NCBI GenBank assembly: GCA_002469765.1
Contig: DKNS01000045.1
Coordinates: forward strand, 1 to 6,247
DNA length: 6,247 bases
Origin: Flavobacteriales bacterium UBA7382
Lineage (GTDB): Bacteria > Bacteroidota > Bacteroidia > Flavobacteriales_D > Sanyastnellaceae
Direction: 5' to 3'
In this document: one piece after another, positions 1-5,554 of the stretch
How the letters are laid out: each line of letters opens with the position of its first letter
Numbering within the stretch: position 1 is the stretch's first letter
Translations under genes and position numbers: made by a program
The notes under the pieces: generated by a model
Database searches by the model: none
What the model was told of the DNA's origin: nothing
Seen by the model: only the letters and a program-made list of their open reading frames with translations

Positions 1-558
1 TTCAGCGCCTCGGAGCGTTCTGCCACAGACGTGCCCACCCTGTTGTTCACAGGCAACATGTCGTACGCCCCCAACGTGGACGCGGCACAGCATTTGGTGA
101 AAGACATCTTACCCAACGTCAAAACCCGCCCCATCCGCGTTGTCCTCGCCGGCGCGGAGCCTGCCTCAAGCGTGTCTGCGTTGGCATCCGACGAGGTCAT
201 CGTGACCGGATGGGTGAACGACATCGCTTCGGAATACAAGCGCGCCACGTTGTTTGTCGCCCCGCTTCGCTTGGGGACAGGCCTGCAGAACAAAGTGCTT
301 GAAGCCATGGCCTCGGCCTTGCCATGCGTGCTAACGCCCCACGCCTTTGCCCCCTTGGGCATGCCAGCTCATGGACACGCTGAGATTTGCGACCAGCCCG
401 AGACGTGTGCCGCCAGGATAGACTGGCTTTTGGCCCACCCTGAGGAGGCCCAAGACATGGCGAGCAAAGCGCAATTGGAAGTGAAACGCAGATTTACCTG
501 GACAACCCATGGCCAAACGCTCGACCAGGTCCTCCAAGATGCACTGTCCCCAAATTGA
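1..558 (+). CDS. Glycosyltransferase (GT-B fold, GT4-like), C-terminal part, 5' truncated
   Basis: The frame is open from base 1 to the TGA at 556-558, giving 185 visible residues. A GTG at 31 is not the real start, because coding continues upstream to the edge. The fragment starts in the linker before the C-terminal Rossmann domain: GNMSYAPNVDA (visible residues 18-28) is the typical first strand and loop. VTGWVNDI (68-75) and RLGTGLQNKVLEAMA (90-104) follow; the latter is the nucleotide-sugar-binding region with the conserved glutamate E101. The end, RRFTW then a helix, matches the usual C-terminus. These enzymes transfer a sugar from a nucleotide-sugar donor to a glycan or lipid acceptor at the cytoplasmic membrane face. 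Donor and acceptor cannot be read here. The acceptor-binding N-terminal domain lies outside the window. The family call is secure; a link to exopolysaccharide or LPS synthesis is inference. Confidence 0.9.
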   Translation, partial: FSASERSATDVPTLLFTGNMSYAPNVDAAQHLVKDILPNVKTRPIRVVLAGAEPASSVSALASDEVIVTGWVNDIASEYKRATLFVAPLRLGTGLQNKVLEAMASALPCVLTPHAFAPLGMPAHGHAEICDQPETCAARIDWLLAHPEEAQDMASKAQLEVKRRFTWTTHGQTLDQVLQDALSPN

Positions 559-582
559 TTCAACTTTCTCGACCTTAGATAC

Positions 583-1590
583 ATGAAGAACCCTCCTGCC
601 AGCCTCGCTCACCTCGACTTTGTCGCAGGCATTCCTTCACTCGACTTGAGTCATTTCACTCAAGGCACAGGAACCCAACGCGCCCAATTTGTCCAAGACC
701 TCGGCGCAGTCTATCGCGAAGTCGGATTTGTCGCCATCGGCGGACACGGCATCCCGCAGGTCTTGATTGACGGACTCTACAGCGAAGCGGAGTCCTTCTT
801 CGCCTTGCCTGCCAAGACCAAGGCGCAACACGAACACCCTGAGCACAACAGGCAACGAGGCTTTGTCAGTTTCGGGACAGAACACGCCAAGGACAGCGAG
901 GCAGCTGACTTGAAGGAATTCTGGCAGGTTGGACAGTGTGACGTCCCGGAGGACGCCAATCTGAAACACTACCCCCCAAACGCCGTGGTCGCGGAACGAC
1001 CTCTTTTGTCTGTCAAATCCGAGGACCTGTACCGAAGCATGGAGGCCGTTGGCCGGGACGTGTTGAAGGCCATCTCGCTGCACCTGAACATGAACGAAGA
1101 TTACTTCGAAGCCTACGTGCCAGGCGGAAGCAGCATCCTCCGTTTGATCCACTACCCCCCCATCTTGCAGGAGCCCCAATCCAGCGTCCGCGCCGGCCAA
1201 CATGAAGACATCAACCTCATCACTTTGTTGGTGGGGGCCTCGTCATCTGGCTTGGAGGTGATGGACACCGCAGGCAATTGGACACCGGTAACCGCCTTGC
1301 CCAACCAGCTCGTCGTCAACGTGGGTGACATGCTTCAACGGCTCACCAACCAAGAACTCAAGTCGACCACCCACCGCGTCGTCAACCCGCCCAAAGAGAT
1401 GTGGGGTAAGCCACGCTTTAGCATGCCGTTCTTCTGTCACCCCGTGCCACACATGAGTTTGGCCGCGTTGGAACAATGCGTGCCCGCTGGAGAAGTCCCC
1501 AAGGAAGCCCCCGTCACAGCCGGGGCCTACCTCGAGCAACGTCTCCGCGAAATCGGCCTCATCGGCGACGATTCCTCTAAAAAAGAGTGA
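583..1590 (+). CDS. Isopenicillin N synthase-like Fe(II)/2-oxoglutarate-dependent oxygenase
   Basis: 335 residues, the usual length for this family. The N-terminal DIOX_N region (about 17-135) contains GFVAIGGHGIP (48-58) and RGFVSFGTEHAK (92-103). The catalytic double-stranded beta-helix has the full metal triad: H207 and D209 in QHEDINLITLL, and H264 in STTHRVVNPP. R278 and S280 in RFSMPFF form the RxS motif that binds the co-substrate carboxylate. The protein is therefore probably an active cytoplasmic oxygenase that hydroxylates or oxidises a small molecule. Bacteroidota carry many such proteins with unassigned substrates, and no neighbour points to a beta-lactam or other natural-product pathway. 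The ATG at 583 comes 24 bases after the glycosyltransferase stop, in the same frame, with no Shine-Dalgarno sequence. It may be co-transcribed with that gene. The family is certain; the substrate is unknown. Confidence 0.93.
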   Translation: MKNPPASLAHLDFVAGIPSLDLSHFTQGTGTQRAQFVQDLGAVYREVGFVAIGGHGIPQVLIDGLYSEAESFFALPAKTKAQHEHPEHNRQRGFVSFGTEHAKDSEAADLKEFWQVGQCDVPEDANLKHYPPNAVVAERPLLSVKSEDLYRSMEAVGRDVLKAISLHLNMNEDYFEAYVPGGSSILRLIHYPPILQEPQSSVRAGQHEDINLITLLVGASSSGLEVMDTAGNWTPVTALPNQLVVNVGDMLQRLTNQELKSTTHRVVNPPKEMWGKPRFSMPFFCHPVPHMSLAALEQCVPAGEVPKEAPVTAGAYLEQRLREIGLIGDDSSKKE

Positions 1591-1664
1591 AGACCCAAGT
1601 GACATTCAGAATTCTTGACATTTTCTAAAGAGAACATCGCGCTGGCCCTCTCGTTCTTTGGGTC
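1591..1664 (+). promoter_or_regulatory. Oxygenase-htrA intergenic region with TGACATT direct repeat and TTGACA
   Basis: This 74-base gap is visibly more AT-rich than its flanks. It contains a 7-base direct repeat TGACATT at 1600-1606 and 1616-1622 (16-base period), with the palindrome AGAATTCT (1608-1615) between the copies. TTGACA at 1615-1620 resembles a sigma-70 -35 box, but no good -10 box lies 16-18 bases later. It could include the -33 TTG of a Bacteroidota promoter, yet that spacing does not reach the TTCTTTG just before the htrA start. I see no convincing terminator for the oxygenase gene. This is probably the htrA control region; no specific regulator can be named. Confidence 0.35.
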
Positions 1665-1667
1665 ATG
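1643..1667 (+). promoter_or_regulatory. htrA start region: TGGCCC/GGGTCA imperfect inverted repeat with TTCTTTG
   Basis: TGGCCC (1643-1648) and GGGTCA (1660-1665) can pair as six base pairs, one of them a G-U wobble, around an 11-base loop. The right arm ends on the A of the start codon. GTTCTTTG (1653-1660) matches four of the six fixed positions of the Bacteroidota -7 element TAnnTTTG. The 13 bases TCTTTGGGTCATG (1655-1667) recur exactly at the start of the lipoprotein gene (3812-3824). It may be a promoter giving a nearly leaderless mRNA, or a start-site RNA hairpin; the sequence does not decide. Confidence 0.35.
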
Positions 1668-3134
1668 CAGTGGTGTACTCTTTTCCAATGGTCTGCCGCA
1701 GGGGCAGCATGTGGCCTGACATTCGGCTTGATGTCGATGGTTGATTTTCCGAAGTCAAACCCCGCCATGACGACACATGCCACGTCCACCACATGGACAC
1801 CCAGTCGCGGGAATGCAGCCGTTTTGAACAGCCATGCCACAAGGACACCGCTCTCGGACGACGCCTTTGTGCGCGCAGCGCAATCTTCGGTGGACGCCGT
1901 GGTCCATGTGAAGACGGCCACAGTCGTCCAGGCTCAAAGCAACCCTTGGTTGAGCATGTTGGGAATGGACCAAGGTCGTATGGCACAAGGCTCCGGGAGT
2001 GGCGTCATCCTGGACAGCCAGGGATGGATTGTCACGAACCACCACGTCATCGACGGGGCTCAACGCATCCAGATCACCCTTTCAGACGGCACCACCATGG
2101 AAGCGGAAATGATTGGCAGCGACCCCAGCACGGATTTGGCCCTGCTCAAGACATCGCCCGCCGCTGATCTGCCCACGCTCAGCTTTGGGAATTCAGACAA
2201 GGTGCACGTTGGGGAGTGGGTGCTCGCTGTGGGCAACCCCTTGAATTTGACCTCGACGGTGACCGCAGGCATCGTCAGTGCCAAGGGGCGCAACCTCCGC
2301 CTGATGGAGCCAGATGCCAGACGGGACATCTATCCTGTCGAAAGCTTCCTGCAAACCGATGCCGCCGTGAATCCAGGAAACAGCGGCGGCGCCTTGGTCA
2401 ACCTGGATGGGGAACTGATCGGGATCAACACGGCCATCGCGTCGCAAACCGGAAGCTATGCGGGATACTCCTTCGCCATCCCTTCTTCCATAGTCAGCAA
2501 AGTGGTGGACGACTTGCGCGAATATGGCCGGGTCCAGCGAGCGTACCTCGGCATCCGAGTCGACCAACGCGATCCTGGTGTGCGGGTTGCTGGCGTGTTT
2601 CTTGGGAGTGGCGCCAGCACAGCCGGCCTTCAACCTGGCGATCGCATCGAAATCATCGACGGCATTCCTGTGTCAAGCTTTCCTGCCCTTCAAGAGCAAC
2701 TGTCCAAACACCGACCTGGTGCTCGAATTGCCGTGCAACTCCGCCGCGACGGAAAACGCCTTCTCAAGGAAGTGGTACTTCAAGGCAGGGCTGAGCTAGA
2801 ACACCCCATAGCACTTGCAAAGCCCCGGGCGGTGGACGAAGAAGGCCTCCCGCCCAACTGGGGCGTCCGGCTTGAACCCGCAGACCAGGCGACCCAGACT
2901 CGCTTGGACTTTCGGGGGGGGCTTGTTGTGGCAGACATTAGGCCAGGCGATTGGGCCGACAAAGGCATTCGAAACGGAGCCGTGTTGCTGCGCGCGGATG
3001 GCCAGCCGCTTGAATATGAAAATGACTTGACTGCGGCCCTCGCGAAGGCGCGAGAAGCCGGACAACGCGGCGTCCTTCTTGAAGGCATCCAGGCCAATGG
3101 CCAGCAATTTTATGCAGGGGTCCCGCTCCCCTGA
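1665..3134 (+). CDS. htrA: HtrA/Deg-family (Do-like) trypsin-like serine protease with two PDZ domains
   Basis: 489 residues in the DegP/DegQ arrangement: a hydrophobic N-terminal segment (about 8-25), a Ser/Thr/Ala-rich linker (31-66), a trypsin-like domain (about 67-285), PDZ1 (about 290-375) and PDZ2 (about 395-485). The catalytic triad is complete: H127 in TNHHVID, D157 in PSTDLALLK and S240 in NPGNSGGAL. YLGIRV (294-299) opens PDZ1. The family degrades or refolds damaged envelope proteins, so a periplasmic or inner-membrane-anchored location is expected. The ATG at 1665 is the only reasonable start, since an in-frame TAA lies at 1626-1628 with no other start between. The N-terminus is odd: no Lys or Arg before the hydrophobic stretch, unlike a normal Sec signal. 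A run of eight G (2914-2921) lies in PDZ2. HtrA is clear; DegP versus DegQ cannot be decided. Confidence 0.95.
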   Translation: MQWCTLFQWSAAGAACGLTFGLMSMVDFPKSNPAMTTHATSTTWTPSRGNAAVLNSHATRTPLSDDAFVRAAQSSVDAVVHVKTATVVQAQSNPWLSMLGMDQGRMAQGSGSGVILDSQGWIVTNHHVIDGAQRIQITLSDGTTMEAEMIGSDPSTDLALLKTSPAADLPTLSFGNSDKVHVGEWVLAVGNPLNLTSTVTAGIVSAKGRNLRLMEPDARRDIYPVESFLQTDAAVNPGNSGGALVNLDGELIGINTAIASQTGSYAGYSFAIPSSIVSKVVDDLREYGRVQRAYLGIRVDQRDPGVRVAGVFLGSGASTAGLQPGDRIEIIDGIPVSSFPALQEQLSKHRPGARIAVQLRRDGKRLLKEVVLQGRAELEHPIALAKPRAVDEEGLPPNWGVRLEPADQATQTRLDFRGGLVVADIRPGDWADKGIRNGAVLLRADGQPLEYENDLTAALAKAREAGQRGVLLEGIQANGQQFYAGVPLP

Positions 3135-3169
3135 GGTCACTCAGCCCCTCCAGTCCTTCTCTGGTGACC
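3135..3169 (+). terminator. Bulged hairpin just after the htrA stop, terminator-like or operator
   Basis: GGTCAC (3135-3140) and CAG (3142-3144) pair with CTG (3161-3163) and GTGACC (3164-3169). This makes nine base pairs with one bulged T (3141) and a 16-base pyrimidine-rich loop. The hairpin begins directly after the htrA TGA. No T-run follows, so it does not look like a classic intrinsic terminator. It could instead stabilise the 3' end of the htrA mRNA or be a protein site, since its right arm is part of the phased repeat at 3162-3179. Confidence 0.35.
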
Positions 3170-3179
3170 CATGGTGACC
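3162..3179 (+). repeat. Phased direct repeat TGGTGACC x2, 10 bases apart
   Basis: TGGTGACC occurs at 3162-3169 and again at 3172-3179, exactly one helical turn apart, with an inverted copy of the core (GGTCA) at 3135-3139. It lies about 30 bases before the start of the Lon-domain gene. Same-face spacing suits a dimeric or cooperative regulator, but this is inference from spacing only. Confidence 0.4.
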
Positions 3180-3199
3180 TTCGCGTCGAGGCTATGCGG

Positions 3200-3207
3200 T
3201 ACCCTTG
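3200..3207 (+). promoter_or_regulatory. Possible Bacteroidota -7 promoter element (TACCCTTG) before the Lon-domain gene
   Basis: TACCCTTG matches five of the six fixed positions of TAnnTTTG and ends three bases before the ATG at 3211. I see no good -33 TTG at the usual distance upstream. If it is real, the transcript would begin at or next to the start codon. The similar placement at 3810-3817 is the main reason to list it. Confidence 0.3.
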
Positions 3208-3210
3208 TGC

Positions 3211-3804
3211 ATGCATCTTCCACTTTTTCCTTTGCGCATGCTTCCGTTGCCGGGGGAATTTGTGAATCTCCGCATTTTTGAGCCCCGCTACCAACAACTC
3301 TTCAATGAGCTCGAGGACATGGAGCTTGAGGAATTTGGCATCCCCTGTGCCCACGAAGGCCAAATCCGACCCACTGGTGCCGTCATGCGCCTTGTGAATG
3401 TCTCGCGACGTGGAGCCAACGGACAACGAGATGTGACAGTCAAAGCCACCGGCTTGTTTCGATTGGAATCCTTCGACATGCGGGATGAAAAAGTCGCTTA
3501 CCCGTTGGGAAAAGCCGCCGAGGTGCCCGACTGGAAGTCCTGGTGCCTGGACGAGGATTGCCGGGCGGTGCGGGACACATTGGTGGGGCTTATGGTGGTC
3601 CACTGCTTGGATCCGAAACCGTTGGAGCAAGAAGGACTCATTGCGGTGTTGTCCCATTTGGAGAGAGACCCTGTGCAGCGCGCTAAAATTTTGGAAGTCG
3701 CAAGCCTCAGCGACATGCAACATCGGCTCAAACAACATCTCGAGTTGGCTGTGCAAATCCTTGCCCAGACCCCCCAGGACGACGCCAACTTTTTCGTGAA
3801 CTGA
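3211..3804 (+). CDS. Stand-alone Lon substrate-binding (LAN/PUA-like) domain protein
   Basis: 197 residues from the ATG at 3211. The family signature is at the N-terminus: LPLFPLRMLPLPGE (3-16) followed by LRIFEPRY (20-27), then strands GAVMRLVNV (57-65) and VTVKATGLFRLESF (76-88). The C-terminal half is helical, as in the Lon N-domain. There is no ATPase or protease domain, and about 200 residues is normal for these stand-alone proteins. In Lon this domain recognises substrates; the role of the isolated form in bacteria is not well established, so it may be an adaptor or a binding protein. A TTG at 3205 would add two residues (Leu-Cys), but the ATG fits the family N-terminus better. It lies 76 bases after htrA and 17 bases before the lipoprotein gene. 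Neighbouring htrA makes a quality-control role attractive but unproven. Confidence 0.9.
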   Translation: MHLPLFPLRMLPLPGEFVNLRIFEPRYQQLFNELEDMELEEFGIPCAHEGQIRPTGAVMRLVNVSRRGANGQRDVTVKATGLFRLESFDMRDEKVAYPLGKAAEVPDWKSWCLDEDCRAVRDTLVGLMVVHCLDPKPLEQEGLIAVLSHLERDPVQRAKILEVASLSDMQHRLKQHLELAVQILAQTPQDDANFFVN

Positions 3805-3822
3805 CCCTGTATCTTTGGGTCA
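3802..3822 (+). promoter_or_regulatory. Perfect -7 element TATCTTTG inside a TGACCC-N9-GGGTCA inverted repeat
   Basis: TATCTTTG (3810-3817) is a full match to the Bacteroidota -7 consensus TAnnTTTG and ends four bases before the ATG at 3822. It is bracketed by a perfect 6-bp inverted repeat, TGACCC (3802-3807) and GGGTCA (3817-3822). The left arm contains the stop codon of the Lon-domain gene and the right arm ends on the A of the start codon. A T-rich stretch (3790-3794) may serve as a weak upstream element; there is no clean TTG. This is probably the promoter of the downstream three-gene unit. The inverted repeat could be an operator or an RNA hairpin. Confidence 0.5.
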
Positions 3823-4631
3823 TGAAGATCCAAAGGAGTTGGCCATGCATGGCCATGGTGGCAGCCCTGTTGTTGGGGGCATGCGGAGACGACAAAGAAG
3901 GCAAGACGCAAGACCCAGGTTCACCTTCTTCTGCCAAAGTATTCGGGGGCCCGAAAGGCCTGACAGACCTGCGTGTGCCCGACTTGGAATTCCATCCTGA
4001 ACTCGACCCACTCAAAGTCACCACCGCCGGAGAAAACCTCGTGACCTTCATGTCGGAAGATTCGTCCGACGTCGTGTTGGGTGACCTCTACAACTATTTT
4101 CACTTTTCAAATGTCGGGGAGTGGGACGCCATGTTTGAGCATTTCCCCTCACATCGCACGGAGGACACCGCGATGGTTCGCATGCAGCGCGAGATGATGG
4201 ACAAGTGGTTCCACAAAGGCCTGCGCAACAGGGCGGGTGGCGCGCACATTCGCTACGTGAGCCCTTGGGTGAAAGAGAAAGACCAACGCATCGCGCTCTT
4301 GGGCTTGGACCTCAACTACTTCCTTGACTTTTTTGAAAACTTCGAGGGCAACCCAGAAGGCATGCGCCTGTCGTTGCAAGACCAATACGGAAGGGATGCC
4401 ATTGAATGGCATGAGTTCGACCAAATCGACGAGGGCGACACCGCCCTCATTCGACAGTTTGAAGTGAATGCCGAGATTGTGATGTACGCGTTGAGTTCGC
4501 TCGACAGCCTTCATTGCACATTCCTCCCGCCTCAGATCAGCAAGTCGCCCAAGCTCGCCGCAGAGATGATGGACAACGAATCCATGCTCACGTTGCTCCG
4601 GCACAAGCGTGAGAACTACGACCAAAACTGA
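3822..4631 (+). CDS. Predicted lipoprotein of unknown function, likely surface-exposed
   Basis: 269 residues; I do not recognise the family. The N-terminus is a lipoprotein signal: K2 and R5, a hydrophobic core (10-19) and the lipobox LLGAC with C21 as the lipidated residue. After it comes GDDKEG, an acidic patch like the lipoprotein export signals that send Bacteroidota lipoproteins to the cell surface. A Gly/Pro/Ser/Lys linker runs to about 45. The rest is a mixed alpha/beta domain rich in aromatic and acidic residues, for example YNYFHFSNVGEWDAMFEHF (92-110) and LDLNYFLDFFENF (162-174). An NTF2-like fold is a guess only. C-terminal helices run from about 205 to the end. Alternative start: ATG at 3849 (M10) has AAAGGAG ten bases upstream but would lose both basic residues, so I prefer 3822. 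It ends 14 bases before the deiminase-family gene and is probably co-transcribed with it. Confidence 0.85.
   Translation: MKIQRSWPCMAMVAALLLGACGDDKEGKTQDPGSPSSAKVFGGPKGLTDLRVPDLEFHPELDPLKVTTAGENLVTFMSEDSSDVVLGDLYNYFHFSNVGEWDAMFEHFPSHRTEDTAMVRMQREMMDKWFHKGLRNRAGGAHIRYVSPWVKEKDQRIALLGLDLNYFLDFFENFEGNPEGMRLSLQDQYGRDAIEWHEFDQIDEGDTALIRQFEVNAEIVMYALSSLDSLHCTFLPPQISKSPKLAAEMMDNESMLTLLRHKRENYDQN
3840..3857 (+). repeat. 16-bp perfect palindrome and 10-bp-phased TGGCCATG repeat within the signal-peptide codons
   Basis: TGGCCATGCATGGCCA (3840-3855) is a perfect 16-bp palindrome. The same stretch is a direct repeat, TGGCCATG at 3840-3847 and 3850-3857, ten bases apart. It encodes residues 7-12 of the lipoprotein, just downstream of the predicted promoter, a position where a repressor could block transcription. 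It may also be chance, since CATG and GGCC combine easily in Trp-Pro-Cys-Met-Ala-Met codons. Confidence 0.5.
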
Positions 4632-4635
4632 GCGC

Positions 4636-4642
4636 AGAGGGA
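4636..4642 (+). promoter_or_regulatory. Shine-Dalgarno-like AGAGGGA before the deiminase-family gene
   Basis: AGAGGGA (4636-4642) lies three bases before the ATG at 4646; its GAGG core (4637-4640) is five bases away. No other annotated start in the window has an upstream purine-rich site this clear. It fits an internal operon gene that needs its own ribosome entry. Since this phylum uses such sites little, its effect is uncertain. Confidence 0.35.
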
Positions 4643-4645
4643 CAC

Positions 4646-5554
4646 ATGCAACTTCTCGTCACCAACGAATGGTCCACCCTCCACGCGGTGATCGTGGGAA
4701 CCGCCCAATCGATGGGAGGCACGCCTCCGTTGGAGGAGGCCTACGACCCCAAATCCAAGGAACACATTGCCGCCGGCACCTATCCAAAGGAAGCCGACTG
4801 CGTGCGTGAGTTGGATGCCTTGGCGACCTTGCTTCAAAGCATGGATGTGAAGGTTTTGCGACCCCACGTCGTGCCAGAATTGAACCAAATCTTCGCACGG
4901 GACGCTGGCATCGTGGTGGAAGATCGCCTGGTGGTCACCCGCATGATTGCCGACCGGACCGCCGAATGGCAAGGGATCGCCCCTCTTTTGGCTGACGTGC
5001 CTGCCTCCCACATCCTGACCCCTCCAGAGGGTGTGCGGGTAGAAGGCGGAGACGTGATGCCCAGAGACGGAGAATTGTGGGTGGGATACAGCGCAAAGGA
5101 AGACTTCGGCACATTCACCACAGCGCGCACCAACGAAGCCGCCTTGGATTGGTTGTCAGATCAATTTCCACGTTGGAACGTGCGTGGGTTCCAATTGAAG
5201 AAATCCGACACAGACCCCACGGCCAACGCCCTTCATTTGGACTGCTGTTTGAGCACGTTGGCTGGTGGACACGCCGTCTTCCATCCTGAAGGGCTGAAAT
5301 TGGCTGAAGACGTCGCATTCGTGCGCGACACCTTCCAAGGGCACATCCTGGAAGTTGACGCGGAAGAGATGTACCACATGCAGTGCAATTTGATTTCCGT
5401 GACTCCGGAAGACTTGGTGTCTTGCCCACCTTTTGAATCCGTGAACCGCCGACTTGAGGCATGGGGATATCGCGTCCACACGACGCCTCTTCAGGAAACG
5501 GCCAAAATGGAAGGCCTCTTGCGTTGTGTCACCATGCCTTTGCACCGGGATTGA
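4646..5554 (+). CDS. Arginine deiminase / amidinotransferase-superfamily enzyme (DDAH-like)
   Basis: 302 residues, a complete single-domain guanidine-modifying (beta/alpha propeller) enzyme. Expected landmarks appear in order: YDPKSKEHIAAGTYP (33-47), FARD (83-86) with D86, VEGGD (132-136) with E133 and D136, ALHLDCCLS (195-203) with catalytic H197, and GLLRCVTMPLHRD (290-302) with the nucleophile C294 near the C-terminus. Known members hydrolyse or transfer the amidino group of arginine-like substrates through a covalent Cys intermediate. The sequence closely resembles proteins annotated in Bacteroidota as amidinotransferase or dimethylarginine dimethylaminohydrolase family, but its exact substrate cannot be read. 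There is no signal peptide, so it is cytoplasmic. It lies between the lipoprotein gene and a second member of the same superfamily, pointing to an arginine/citrulline pathway. Superfamily and active site are secure; the reaction is not. Confidence 0.92.
   Translation: MQLLVTNEWSTLHAVIVGTAQSMGGTPPLEEAYDPKSKEHIAAGTYPKEADCVRELDALATLLQSMDVKVLRPHVVPELNQIFARDAGIVVEDRLVVTRMIADRTAEWQGIAPLLADVPASHILTPPEGVRVEGGDVMPRDGELWVGYSAKEDFGTFTTARTNEAALDWLSDQFPRWNVRGFQLKKSDTDPTANALHLDCCLSTLAGGHAVFHPEGLKLAEDVAFVRDTFQGHILEVDAEEMYHMQCNLISVTPEDLVSCPPFESVNRRLEAWGYRVHTTPLQETAKMEGLLRCVTMPLHRD

Noticed and set aside
553..585. Glycosyltransferase-oxygenase fusion by stop read-through
   Set aside because: The genes are in the same frame with only one TGA between them, but both end or begin at normal family boundaries and nothing near the TGA suggests recoding.
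637..1203. Minus-strand open frame opposite the oxygenase
   Set aside because: Antisense to a gene with an intact catalytic site; no family resemblance.
1575..1587. CTCT-A5-AGAG small inverted repeat at the oxygenase 3' end as terminator
   Set aside because: Only four base pairs, lying within the final codons, with no T-run after it.
1615..1620. TTGACA as a sigma-70 -35 box
   Set aside because: No TATAAT-like box at 16-18 bases, and a Bacteroidota genome would be expected to use -33/-7 elements instead; kept only as part of a repeat.
2216..2794. Plus-strand open frame of 192 codons inside htrA
   Set aside because: Lies fully within the protease and PDZ1 coding region in another frame; Arg/Ser-rich with no motifs.
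3205..3210. TTG at 3205 as start of the Lon-domain protein
   Set aside because: It adds only Leu-Cys before the ATG at 3211, which gives the typical family N-terminus, and the TTG overlaps a possible -7 box.
2938..3756. Minus-strand open frame of 272 codons across the htrA end, the gap and the Lon-domain gene
   Set aside because: Antisense to two well-supported genes, with His/Gln/Arg-rich composition typical of shadow frames.
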